NCBI RefSeq assembly: GCF_954871325.1
Contig: NC_088777.1
Location: forward strand, 62,001-126,000
Length of the DNA: 64,000 nt
Reading direction: 5' to 3'
Source: Gordionus sp. m RMFG-2023
Lineage: Eukaryota > Nematomorpha > Gordioida > Chordodea > Parachordodidae
The notes beneath the pieces were generated by a model. That model saw only the letters and a program-made list of their open reading frames with translations. It did not search any database and was not told the origin of the DNA. The first letter of the stretch is position 1; every line of letters starts with the position of its first letter. Both the position numbers and the translations under genes were made by a program. Shown here in pieces: positions 46,747 to 57,945 of this stretch.

Positions 46747-47960
46747 TCATGTAGAGGTAATTAGTTTTCCATTACTATTTTCTTTTAGTATTTTCAACAG
46801 AATTGCCTTATGTTCAGCATCTGTCATCTCAGCCCAGCTCTTATGCATGGATGATATATCTAATGCCTTTGTTAGATAATAAGGTCCCAACCCACATATG
46901 GCTCTTTCGAAGTCTTTTTCCTGTATTAAAATAATATCATTTATTTTATTTATCATTATATGTAAAGGAGTTTTTTCCCAATCAAATTTTGTTTTTAATA
47001 CATGATTTATGCTCTCACAATTATTGTTGGTGTATGGTAATAAAATTATTTTATTTTTTAAAGGTAAATATACCATATTATATAATTTATCTATTAAATA
47101 TATATCTATATATTTTACAAATTTTGTATAATTTTTATTTAAGCAAAATTGTTTGAAATTATCAATTTTTTTTTTAAAGATTTGATCAGTTAATGAAAAT
47201 ATTATTCCATCTTTATTAAAAATAAAATTTATAATTATGTTTCTAATTTTTATTTCAACTCCTTCGTTATTAGTTAAAAAATATATTAAATTTTCTTTAA
47301 TATGTTTAGTACATAAAAGATGTGTTGAATTTTTAAAATTTCTACGCAAGGCCGATACCATCCCCAATTCTCCATCACTCCCAAAAATTAAATTATTAAT
47401 GGGTATACGATTTTTTTTAAAAATTCCTTCAAGGTGGGAGAAAAATTTATTAAATGTTGGGTAATCCGTGTAAAAATATAGGTCCTAAGAAAATTGGGTG
47501 ATCGTGTAAATGGTGAGTTTTTATGCATTTATGTTTAAAGACCATGCATGTGACAAATAATTCCCCTAAATTATAAGTTTTATCTAAACTTATAATGCTA
47601 GGATTATTATTTGAGCATATATATTTAATGTTATCTATCATGAGGGGAGTATATAAAATAAGGGATATCACTTTATAGAGCTGATATCAACTTTTGTACC
47701 AATGGGTATTTATATATGTTTTTTAAAATATCAAAAGCTTGATCAGCAAAATTAGACAAGTATCCTGATTCATTTCTCCATCTAAAGTAATTTCTCTTTC
47801 TGGAACACCTTCTCCATCTAGAGTAATTTCTTTTTCTAGAAAATCTTCTCCATCTAGAGTAATTTCTTTTTCTAGAAAATCTTCGCCATCTAGAGTAATT
47901 TCTCTTTCTGGAACACCTTCTCCATCTAGAGTATTTCCTCTTTCTAGAACATCTTTGAAA
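46747..47960 (-). pseudogene. MULE transposase, near-complete with one frameshift
   Basis: On the minus strand: a 12-residue repeat region (47770-47950; SRWRRCSRKRNY type, possibly an expanded zinc-finger-like segment), then SGYLSNFADQAFDILKNIYK. The 47671-47450 frame has IISLDKTYNLGELFVTCMV and PIFLGPIFLHG. A frameshift near 47460 leads to YPTFNKFFSHLEGIFKK, then FGSDGELGMVSALRR, THLLCTKHIKENLIYFL, and NNNCESINHVLKTKFDW. The Asp of LDKTYN, Asp of GSDGE and Glu of NNCES fit the MULE DDE triad. The frame ends at 46747. Only the shift (plus a few stops upstream) blocks it. Confidence 0.82.
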
Positions 47961-48254
47961 TATAAATTAGAAACATAATTATAAATTTTATTTTTAATAA
48001 AGATGGAATAATATTTTCATTAACTGATCAAATCTTTAAAAAAAAATTGATAATTTAAAACAATTTTGCTTAAATAAAAATTATACAAAATTTGTAAAAT
48101 ATATAGATAATCATTTAATAGATAAATTATATAATATGGTATATTTACCTTTAAAAAATAAAATAATTTTATTACCATACACCAACATAATTGTGAAAGC
48201 ATAAATCATGTATTAAAAACAAAATTTGATTGGAAAAAAACTCCTTTACATATA

Positions 48255-48464
48255 ATGATAAATAAAATAAATGATATTATTTTAATACAGGAAAAAGACT
48301 TCGAAAGAGCCATATGTGGGTTGGGACCTTATTATCTAACAAAGGCATTAGATATATCATCCATGCATAAGAGCTGGGCTGAGATGACAGATGCTGAACA
48401 TAAGGCAATTCTGTTGAAAATACTAAAAGAAAATAGTAATGGAAAGCTAATTACCTCTACATGA
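48255..48464 (+). pseudogene. Inverted copy of the MULE transposase 3' end
   Basis: Sixty-nine codons identical to the last residues of the minus-strand transposase (INDIILIQEKDFERAICG ... ENSNGKLITST), carried by the right arm. Upstream, 47955-48255 is the same coding sequence with a frameshift. Confidence 0.9.
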
Positions 48465-49926
48465 GGTCAATTAGCTCTAGTGAAACCTTTAGGATCAAAA
48501 AAACCTAATCAAGCCAAAAGAGCCAAAGCGGAAAGAACGAAAACAATAAGACCATAGATTTATATGTTTATTATTATAAACCTCTAATTTCCAACAATTA
48601 ATATATCCAATAATTAATTAAATAATTCTCCCTATATTTATAAAAAATAATTTATATATTTTTAACAATTATCGATCCTCCTGGCTTTTACAAAAAATTG
48701 ATATATGTATGTAAAGAAACCTTCTTATCTTCTTATGAAACTTTATAATGAGTATATTTATCTTAATTTTTTTTATAAAATTATAATTAATAATATTTGT
48801 GGTATTGCTATTTCTAATTGGTCTAAAAAATTTTTTTTTTTATGATATAAAAATACCCAACGGTCATTTTTAAGACCAAAGAATACCCAACGGCCCTTTT
48901 AAGGGCCCCTAAATTTTAATTGAAGTAAACTAGTTTTCCGATTCCAACTATAAAATAATGCATTTATTTATGTTTGTTTACACCAAATGAGTCAAAAAAA
49001 TAAAATAGTTTTAAAATCCTATAAATCTAAAAAAAATTAAAAAATTGATTAAACTGAGAATTCACATCATAACTCCAAAAATAATGATGGAAACTTTAAA
49101 TTTTTTTCATTTTATGTTTATATAAGTTAGTTTACACCAAATGAGTAAAAAATTAAAAAAAATTTTAAAATTCCAAAAATCTAAAAAAAAATTAATAATT
49201 GACTAAACTGAGAATTCACATCATAACTCCAAAAATAATGACGGAAACTTTAATTTTTTTTCATTTTATGTTTATATAAGTTAGTTTACACCAAATGAGT
49301 CAAAAAAAATAAAATATTTTTTAAATCCCAAAAATCTTAAATTAAATTAAAAAATTGACTAAACTGAGAATCCACATCATAACTCCAAAAATAATGATGG
49401 AAACTTAAATATTTTTTCATTTTATGTTTATATAAGTTAGTTTACACCAAATGAGTCAAAAAAAATAAAATATTTTTTAATTCCCAAAACTCTAAAAAAT
49501 TGACTAACTGAGAATTCACATCATAACTCCAAAAATAATGATTGGATCTTAAATTTTTTTTCATTTTATGTTTATATTATTTTCTACCAAATAAATTAAT
49601 CCAGAGCGAAGAATTATGCTCCTATAATTCATATTATTTTTAATTAAAAACTAAAATTTATTAATTTACGCCATCTAGCGGAATTTTATTTATGATATTT
49701 AAAATTTATTATAAGAGTTTTATTTTCTATATAATAGATCTGTTATTATTATAAATTTATGGACTACAAGATCTTTTCTATTCTAATTTATATATTTAGA
49801 TAATTACAATTTTGGATAAATTTGATTTTTATAATAAAAACCTTTTTTTTAAGTAATAATTTCATTTATAAAAATGCTACAAAATATAAACCAAATATAT
49901 ATTATTAGAAATAAAAGCATGAGAAA

Positions 49927-50530
49927 GTAGATTATGCACTATTTTATTTCATATTATTATTTTCGAACCATATCTTCGATAAATTATAATTTTTTTAAAT
50001 ATGCATAAATAATATATTATTATAATTTATTAGATTATTATCAATGACTTTAAAATAATATACAGAATAATTTTTATATATTTAAAAGTAATAATATCCT
50101 TCCACAAACATCAAAACCAGAAAAATATAAATATTCATGGTATTTATTTGATATAAAGTCACTTTTGAGTCTTTTGAACGAATAATCTAAAAAAATTGCT
50201 CTGAGGGGGGGGGGGGGGGGGTAGATTATGCACTTTTTTATTTCATATTATTATTTTCGAACCATATCTTGGATAATTTATAATAAATATTTTTTTAAAA
50301 ATGCATCAATAATATATTATTAAAATTAATAGATTATTATCAATGACTTTAAAATAATATATAGAATAATTTTTATATATATTTAAAATTAAAAGTAATA
50401 ATATCCTTCCACAAACATCAAAACCAGAAAAATATAAATATTCATGGTATTTATTTGATATAAAGTCACTTTTGAGTCTTTTAAACGAATATTCTAAAAA
50501 AAAATTAATTGCTCTGGGGGGGGGGGGTCC
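49927..50530. repeat. Tandem duplication (~294-bp unit) ending in G-runs
   Basis: Two direct copies begin gtagattatgcac (49927 and about 50221), and each ends aattgctctg plus a G-run. After copy 2 come tccaaacccgaaac, a C-run and gtagctacgccactg (to 50569), a hAT-type MITE end. Confidence 0.88.
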
Positions 50531-50599
50531 AAACCCGAAACCCCCCCCCCCCCGTAGCTACGCCACTGATTCTCAGTTTACTCGTTAATTCTCACTTAC

Positions 50600-51332
50600 A
50601 CATCTGAATTTTGATTAATTAGGTTTTAAAAGGTAAAAAGAAATTTTTTATATAAATTTAAAATATAAGAACTTTTACCTTGGTATTTCTGATCTTATCA
50701 AAAATAAAATAATTGAAATTTAACTTTAAAGCCAACTCTCCTTGATTCAGTCCAGATGTCATAGAGTCTAATGAAAGTTAACACATCAAAAATAAAATAA
50801 TTGAAGAATATAGTGTTTACTTTGGTGTTGAGAAAATATTTCAAAAATATTATCTAGATAAAATTTGTTGAAAAAAGAATATTTTACCTGCTATGGCAAA
50901 TTTGATATGGATATTGTGTTTCGCCATATTATATATCACATGAGAATTACTAATGGCTTAAAATTTCTATGATGATTATCATTGGACAAATATTTTTTAA
51001 AAGAACACTATTGGTTAAACTTGATTGACGTTTTTTGAGGATTATTATAATAGATTAGGATGATGTAGAGTAAATAATATTTAGTGTAATATAATTTAAT
51101 TTCAAAGTTCATTCAATGTTCTCTTAAAAATAAAATCTCATTATTATGGCCATTGATTACTTTAAATGACTAATTGTAACTTCCTATGTAATTTTCAGTT
51201 TTTTGTTTAAAATATTTTGTAAATTTTTGCGACATATAACACTTTTTGCTATGATTCGCTATAATGTTTTGCTGTTTTTGTATTTGTTTTTGAAAATTTA
51301 AGGTAAAGATTTCGTTTTAAAAAAATCAAATC
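50600..51332. other. Flank upstream of the HROB-like gene
   Basis: No exon firmly seen. Degenerate ttcgctataatg-like words near 51250-51380 recall the 15-bp repeat arrays. Confidence 0.3.
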
Positions 51333-52836
51333 ATGGTAGAGTTTCGCAGGTAAGTGCATCGCGGTAAATTTTAGCGACTTCATAAGAAACCATGAATTAC
51401 TTAGTTGCACTAAGTTTATACGAAATATCGTTAACTCATATTAATTCATTGTTAATAATGATATGTTGTCCATTTTTTTTAACATAAAGGGTAACAGAGG
51501 GAAAAATGATGATAATTTTTATCAGCTGAAAATTTATTAAGAAATGATTTCCCTGCATTCCATCTTGGTTAGAAAAATACATATAGTTTTGTTTCACTGC
51601 ACTGCCCTAGGATAAATTGTCAAGTTTTATAATAGATAAAAATTAAAATAATTATTTAAATTAATTAATAAATAACTTAGTTCTGAATTATATATATTCA
51701 TGAGTCATGACAAAAATCTCATTAATCATTGATATTCTCAAGTTTAGAAATATTGCCCGAAGATATATTTGAATATTCATAAAATTATATATAGATATTT
51801 CACAAGAGATTCTTATTAATGTTTAGAAATGGCTTAAAATCAAAATATTTTTGATTATTAAGAAGTTTGAAGGTTATTCTGCTGGATTTTCTAGGTATTC
51901 AACATATTCAATTCTGTAGCAGACGATAAATTATTATCTATCCCAACATATGGATTGGAATAAGCTTTGCGGAGATGAGCTAAATATTGAAATAGATGAT
52001 TTTAAATGGCAACCACACAACAAAAAAATAAAGTCGAGTATTATAGGTTTTGAAACTATTTTATTCATTAAATTTTAAATATTGCCTTGACTATATACAG
52101 CTGATAAAAATAATAAGCAATGTAATGATTTTGAACAACCAAGCCATAGTAGGGATTTTAATAGTTGTCAATCAACAATTTTAAATCAAAATTCAACAAA
52201 AAAAATTATCCCAGGGCCTGTGGGCCTTTTACCTGATGTAATCATTTTCATTATTGCAATTAATATGTATTTGTAGGAGGAGCCAGATTTTGAAGATAAA
52301 TCAACTCAAAAATTATTAAATTCAGTTTTCTCTCAAAATTTTCCTAAAAAGGTCATACTCATTATAAACTTATAAAAATTATATACATAGAAATTGATAA
52401 ATGTAGATTTATACAATAAACTTGATAATCATAAATCATGGCAAACTTTGGAGAATAATTTAAATTCTGTTGTGAACACCCCATTGCAAAATTTAATATT
52501 AAAATATGGCCCAATCTATAAAATTGAATGCATTCTTAAGCAAGTGCAAAATTTTTTATATAAAAATTAACCATAATATATAACTAGGTAGCACCTACAA
52601 AAATACCACTAATAAGTTGTTACTGTAGCAATATTATAGTTAAAGACTATCATTCATATTTGGTAGAGCTATGTGATTGCACAGGTTCAAAATTTTGATT
52701 TAAGATTTTGCCTATCTCTAAAAAAATTCAAATTTTATATGTTAAATAAGGTAAAATCAAAGCAATTATCAACAGAGATGCAATAATTCAATTTGGCAAG
52801 TATATTGATAAAGGGAGCTCCTTTTTATTGTATCAG
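51333..52836 (+). CDS. HROB: HROB (MCM8IP/C17orf53)-like recombination protein
   Basis: Six exons agree perfectly in phase: 51920-52046, 52101-52237, 52277-52351, 52391-52543, 52588-52684, 52751-52836, with introns of 39-66 bp. The product reads NYYLSQHMDWNKLCGDEL, a Ser/Asn/Gln-rich linker, then KKIIPGPVGLLPD, the family hallmark PGPxGLLP. A helical block (LQNLILKYGPIYKIE) and an OB-fold-like end follow: KIPLISCYCSNIIV, LVELCDCTGKIKAIINRDA, KGSSFLLYQ, matching the family's DPTGxIxGTxH...GxxLLLxQV. HROB recruits the MCM8-MCM9 helicase in homologous recombination, crosslink repair and meiosis. The 5' exons (51333-51349 with ATG, 51375-51403, 51526-51567) fit phase with each other but are tentative, and the link to 51920 is unproven. 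The 3' end after 52836 is unclear (an exon at 52930 would end at about 53000). Confidence 0.72.
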
Positions 52837-53277
52837 GTTTGAAGTAATATTATTTTGTATATCAATGGATTACAAATTATTATATTTTACTTTTAATTAA
52901 AAATAAATAAGATAAAGTTTAAAATGTAGATTCAAAGTCTGCTTCAGAACTTATTTTACAAACTCAGACTTAAATTTTTTAAATTATTTTACCAAAAGTG
53001 ACCCATTTAAAAAAAAAATTTATTACATCCCTCAACAAATGATAAAAATAATTTATAACCTAAATTTATTTTGGAGCTATGAGTAATTTATTATACATTA
53101 AATTCTTAGTAAATTAAATTTATTTTTACATTGCCTGCTCATGTAAATTATATATTTTTCTTCTGCTCAAGATAAAATCATGCACCAAATAAGTTTAAAG
53201 AAAATCTTCCTTAAAATTTTGTGCATAAAATTTTTTGAAGATCGATGTTTATTAATATCAAACTCATTTATTTTAAA

Positions 53278-53433
53278 CATAGTTGTTAAAGGATCTAGAT
53301 ACAAGTATCTAGATATAAAAATGTGGTATCTGTATCTAGATAGATTTTTGAATAAAATATTGGTATCTAGATATTATTTTAGACAATGTATCTGTATCTA
53401 GATCCATTTAAAAAATATCTTTTAACAACTCTG
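53278..53433. mobile_element. hAT-type MITE, 156 bp
   Basis: Near-identical to 23732-23873 with an extra tctagatacaag-like unit near its left end. Perfect 8-bp target duplication attttaaa (53270-53277, 53434-53441). Confidence 0.9.
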
Positions 53434-53585
53434 ATTTTAAATTTGTGATTTCATCAAATGTAAGATTTTTTATGCATAAAAATCTCATTAAAAGGTATTT
53501 CCATGACAAATCTACTGAAATAACGTGTTTTTAAAATAGATTAAATTTGACATGAGGGTTAATTAAATTGTATATTTTATACAAA

Positions 53586-53858
53586 TTACATTTTAAGCTC
53601 TAGCTTAAATAAATCCTGAATATGGATCTTCAAAATTCGATGAGAGCCTTTTCCTCTTTTAACAAATCTCAAATTACTCAAATATTTTTGGTCAAATAAA
53701 AAATTATGTATCATTTTGTAGTCATCAAAATTCTCCTTTAGAAAATACCAAAATAATTTTAAAAATATCTTCAGTGTCGTATTTTCGGTGCAAAAAAAAA
53801 TGTTTCTAAAGGGACCTGATTTGAAACGATAAAACTCATTAAATTTGTTTATTATCAA
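53586..53858 (-). CDS. Exon-like frame, unrecognised
   Basis: A 90-codon minus-strand frame whose composition resembles protein: FYRFKSGPFRNIFFCTEN, FDDYKMIHNFLFDQKYL, RFVKRGKGSHRILKIHIQ. Its upstream side abuts the LINE tail at 53887, which could have truncated it. It could be the last exon of a gene convergent with HROB. No family recognised. Confidence 0.32.
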   Translation of the reverse strand: MIINKFNEFYRFKSGPFRNIFFCTENTTLKIFLKLFWYFLKENFDDYKMIHNFLFDQKYLSNLRFVKRGKGSHRILKIHIQDLFKLELKM

Positions 53859-53886
53859 AATATTTAAGTAAAAATATTAACGTAAA

Positions 53887-54240
53887 GTGTGCAGTACAAG
53901 AATACTAAGTAGTTTAAATGTAGTGCCCATTAAGACTAAGTTAATGGTAAATAGACTTAGGTGGTATGGGCACACAATGAGAAGGCCTATGAACTACATA
54001 GGAAATAAAGTTAAGAGTTTGGAAGTGATGGGCAAACGTAAAAGAGGAAGGCCAAAACTTCAATGGGGCCATAAAGTTAGAGCCAATATAAAGAAGTATA
54101 AATTAGATAAAAGAGATTGTATTAATAACATAAAGTGGAGAGAGATGTTGAAGGAGCTTACCACCAGAAAAGGTGAAAGCTAAAGAGAAAAAAAAAATTA
54201 ACGGAGAAGAAAATACGAATTTAAATTGTATTTAGTTTTT
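53887..54240 (+). pseudogene. RTE-like LINE 3' end (heavily 5'-truncated)
   Basis: The frame 53887-54183 ends the same protein as the minus-strand LINE at 31935-32177: NRLRWYGHTMRRPMN, KRKRGRPKLQWGHKV, then IKWREMLKELTTRKGES and stop. It is better preserved at its C-terminus than the other copy. Confidence 0.85.
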
Positions 54241-54288
54241 CTATAATTTTAAGAATATTTTTTACACCCCAATAAAAGTGTAATTATC

Positions 54289-54652
54289 TTGTGTTGTTAA
54301 AGTTTACCGCTTTATCTTCTTTGGTGGCTATAGCTAGCCCGCTACTTTTTAAAATTTATTATTTAATTTTGAAATTTATATTTAATTTATAAGCCCGAAT
54401 CAAATAGTATAAAATTTTAAAATTGTCGAAGAAATGGATAACGAGGTAATTTATTCATGCTAAGCACATTTAGATGAGAATATAAATGAAGTGTAAGTTT
54501 CGCCAGAAGAAAATTGAATTTTTGAAAATTTTAATTGTTTGAAAATGGGGAAATAATTAATATTTTTATAAAATTTTTTTATAATTAATGGGTCAAAGTA
54601 GCGGTAGTGCGGTACCTTTTGGCAAATAGCGGTAGCCGACTTTTTTTCACTG
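54289..54652. mobile_element. hAT-type MITE, 364 bp
   Basis: Ends ttgtgttgttaaagttt and actttttttcactg, with inner inverted words taccgcttt.../...agcggta and cccgctacttt/aaagtagcggt. Perfect 8-bp target duplication taattatc (54281-54288, 54653-54660). Confidence 0.8.
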
Positions 54653-54660
54653 TAATTATC

Positions 54661-55313
54661 GTTATTAGCGCCCTCTTTAATTGATTTAATTATTCCTAAA
54701 AATTAATAAACATATTTGATAAGTTCCATCCTTCAATTACCCTTTGTAATAGATTTTTGTATTGCTAAAATTATAAAAAACTAAATAAAATTAAATTTCT
54801 TATTTTTTCCGTTAATACTTAAAAATTTTAATATATTAGTAATAAAGACATTTCGTGAATTCCATCGTTTTAAATGGGACACACTTCAAAATATTTTTTA
54901 AATACAATAACATTGAAAATATTTTTGAATTCTTAGGTAAAATTTTGAGGGACAAAATGATATATAATTTATTTTGAGATTCCTTAAAGGGGAAACTCGA
55001 TATGTATTTGACCTATGGCGTTAAAATTAGGATTTTATAAAATATACATATTTAACACTCTAACCAATTTCATCCATTTTTAAAATGATGGTCCGAATCA
55101 GGGTGATTGACATAAAATTACCCAAAAGATCTACCAACAAAGATTATTTACAATAAAGATTTGGAATTTTAGGCAAAGTTTTATTAAAACACTTCATTTA
55201 TCAAAATCCTAAAAGATTTTTATTTTGAAGTTAAAATATTAGATTTATTTTATTTTAAGAAAGGAAAAAATAATAAGACCTAATTGGAATGACTGACATG
55301 TATAATTTCGTTT
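54661..55313. other. Non-genic stretch
   Basis: AT-rich without recognisable exon or repeat. Confidence 0.3.
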
Positions 55314-55721
55314 TTGTCACAATGAGGAGATTTTTCATTGTGAATCAAACCTAAATATAAAAGAAATATATATATAAAAAAGAAATTAATAATAATTAGG
55401 AATCACGAAATCATGAAATCAATTTATCTCTTTATCCAAATTATAACATTATCAAATTAACAAAATTATAAAAGTAAAAATAATAAAAAAGATTAATAAA
55501 AAATAAAATTAAAAAATAAAATACAAAAAAGTTAATAATTATAAAAGATGTTTCTGTATGGTAAAAATTGGCCTTTTTATACTTTTTTCAATCTTCTTTA
55601 TCACTAATATTCATAACTACTCAAATATAATATTTTTATCACGCGTTATAATAGTAAATCCAAAAGAATTCTTTATGCAAATTAAAAAAGTACAAATTTA
55701 ACTAATTTACATATTACAACA
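55314..55721 (-). mobile_element. LTR candidate of gypsy element 3, with TATA promoter
   Basis: On the minus strand it begins TGTTGTAATATG directly after the purine-rich tract aagtggggagg (55722-55732) and ends ...CATTGTGACA. A TATA-like box (agtataaaaaggcc, about 55570-55583) is followed by an initiator-like ttaccatacaga. No second LTR was located, so boundaries are provisional. Confidence 0.55.
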
Positions 55722-55754
55722 CCTCCCCACTTAAATTAGACCCAACATTCTGCG

Positions 55755-56720
55755 AATAATCAATCTTCTTTCGATTTCGACTTTACTGACCTCGTATATA
55801 CACCATATCTATTCTTCTTAATCTTTGCTGTCTTCTAAGTTCTAACGAAGGCTGCCTCTTGTCTAGTATTCTTGGTTTCGAACGACCTTTTGTATCCAAT
55901 CATCGCTTGAAATTTTTGAGTTCTATCTTCTGTCGCTTGTCACCCTGGGAAACGATCAGCTTTTTATCTCTGTAGGCGACTGACGAACTTGATAAACGCC
56001 TGTTTTCCACGATCCACGCTTGATGAACGATTATCGATGACATCCAGTTTCTTTTTCAAAATTTATCGTAGCTTGTTTTCTATCATTCTCTTGTAATCCA
56101 CGATTAGCTCTTTATCTCGATAAACAATTGATTGGTCTGCGATAAACGATGGTTTTCACGAATTCTTGTTCCTATGATTGTCGATTTCCGTATCTTAGAC
56201 TAAAGTCTCGGTAATAATTGGCTATTATTGGTCCGCGATTAACGATTGCAGCATAACGTCTTGACCATCTTTTTATCAATTCGCTTGTTTTCTACTTTCT
56301 CTTGTAATCGATTGGTTGTTGCCTCTAATTCTTGTAATCGTATCTATCTTTTAGACTTCCGGGTCTTCTACGACAGTCTGCCTTTGCTGAGATATCGACT
56401 TTATCTTAAGGTTTCAGGTAATCACATCTAATCTACTTCTACCTAAAATAATCTATTTAAATAACTTCTGAAATATTTTATCACCTTTTATAATTTATTC
56501 TCCAAAATAAACTATCTAATTCAAATATACTAATAAAATATATAAATATACCAACTTTATCCTAATGTCTACATTTATCTCCTCTAAACTAATTCTGCCT
56601 TTAATAAATGGCGTAAATTATACTAAATCTTAAATTTATAATACGTAGCAAAAATATCTATAATAAATTATATAAATATATCAAATTCTATCACCCCTCT
56701 CCCCTTAATGAAGCCTAGAC
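55755..56720 (-). other. 3' internal region of gypsy element 3
   Basis: Less AT-rich than its surroundings up to 56410. A minus frame ending just before the purine tract reads RILDKRQPSLELRRQQRLRR and a stop near 55785, after an earlier stop; it is arginine-rich and of unknown role. A second purine-rich tract followed by TGATAGAATTTG lies at 56693-56705, so a nested or second terminal repeat is possible. Confidence 0.4.
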
Positions 56721-57184
56721 CCAATGTCGTGTTTGGAAGTTTTAGTATAAATAATAGTTAGATAAATATATTCAATATAAATCTAATAATACCTTTTAAA
56801 GATATCACTTCTAAGGATCTGACTTTATTATTTCCAAATACAAATCCAAAATGAAAATCGAATGAATAGATTTATAAAAATTACGAGTTTATATATAAAA
56901 AAGTGGATATGCAAAAAAAAACATTTTATATGCAAAATTACAATAATCTATAGTATTATTCGTACATTTAAGTTCGTTAAGAATAATGGGTTTTTATATT
57001 CAAAAAAAAAATTGTTTATGCAAAATTTAAAATAAACAATAATATTCTGCGTACATTCAAGTTCATTAAGGATAACTTTAATATTCATCTCTCATTTAAA
57101 TATTCAAATCATATCATAAAAAAATACATTTTTTTAATAACTTTAACACCTTCGCACTTCTACTTGATTCTACCACTCCTTCAT

Positions 57185-57508
57185 CTAATCTCTACTGCTC
57201 CCTTGTCCTACCATAGGTTCTTCCTCCTGTACCGCTAACATGTTGTTGTTTGTGCTAATCGTGGGACATCTCCGTAAAATATGATCCCCTCCACAAAACC
57301 AGCAAGACATTCTTCTTCGAGATCCCCACTCCCGTTCTCTTCTACGATTGTACGACCTGTCTGTGGGTCTATCTACCGTCATCTCTCCATACCTGATCTG
57401 GGCCTCATCTCTGGCGGAATCTATCCATCTTATCGATTCGGCTGATCCACCAACCATCCTAATCTCGATCTTCAAAATAAAGTTTCCCACTCGCACGTAC
57501 GACGACAT
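57185..57508 (-). CDS. Extra 3' ORF of gypsy element 3: zinc-knuckle protein
   Basis: A 107-codon frame, basic in the middle (RSYNRRREREWGSRRR), with CWFCGGDHILRRC, a CX2CX3HX4C variant knuckle, and an acidic/polar tail (AVQEEEPMVGQGSSRD). It lies about 430 bp downstream of the integrase tail and upstream of the LTR-side region, the same position as the ORF at 30322-30819 in element 2. The two share only the knuckle and an acidic tail, so they are analogues or distant homologues. An alternative is Gag of a tandem neighbour, but no LTR is visible between integrase and this ORF. Confidence 0.65.
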   Translation of the reverse strand: MSSYVRVGNFILKIEIRMVGGSAESIRWIDSARDEAQIRYGEMTVDRPTDRSYNRRREREWGSRRRMSCWFCGGDHILRRCPTISTNNNMLAVQEEEPMVGQGSSRD

Positions 57509-57699
57509 CTATCACGGACTTAAGCTAAAAATATACTATATTTATCATTTATTCATCTCCATTAATTCAACTGCTTCCTAATTCTCAATACTCATAATCA
57601 TTCTCGTATTACCTAAGCCTCTCTCATTCTTTTTTATCAAATTGTTCATACTTTCAGCCGCTCTATTCTACTAGTGTACTTCGTCAACATTCTGATTAT

Positions 57700-57905
57700 C
57701 ATCATTCTCGCAGACTTGTTAAAAGGAACAATTCAATTATGCCTATCAGCATTCTCCACATTCTGATTCTCATAATTCTCGCAGACTTGTTAAAAAAACA
57801 AATCAATTATGTCTATCAGCATTCTCAACATTCTGATTCTCATAACTCTCGCAGACTTGTTAAAGAACAAATCAATTATGTCTATCAGCATTCTCAACAT
57901 CTCAG
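57700..57905. repeat. Three ~60-bp tandem units, left arm
   Basis: Units of tatcagcattctcaacattc plus tgattctcataattctcgca and gacttgttaaa. Mirrored at 58650-58860 in the right arm. The translated frames across them are artefacts. Confidence 0.88.
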
Positions 57906-57945
57906 CAATTTAATCGATTCACAACGCCATTTATTACTAACCTAG

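Larger units (their letters stand above)
45345..49860. mobile_element. MULE with ~1.9-kb inverted arms (4.5 kb)
   Basis: The left arm 45345-47260 and right arm 47955-49860 are mirror copies with a ~690-bp loop. Each arm holds an outer ~190 bp with ccgctagatggcg, four ~150-bp tandem units (ctcatttggtgtaaacta..., gagttatgatgtgaattct), a ggggcccttaaaagggcc hairpin, and the 3' half of the transposase gene. The loop holds the 5' half. Arms differ by small indels and substitutions only. The outer boundary and target duplication remain unresolved. Confidence 0.85.

Noticed and set aside
57348-57581. 77-codon plus-strand ORF (and its mirror 58967-59200)
   Set aside because: It is the antisense of the zinc-knuckle ORF.
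57739-57945. 68-codon repetitive ORF present in both palindrome arms (also 58604-58810)
   Set aside because: It runs across non-coding tandem units and overlaps the integrase tail antisense; likely spurious.
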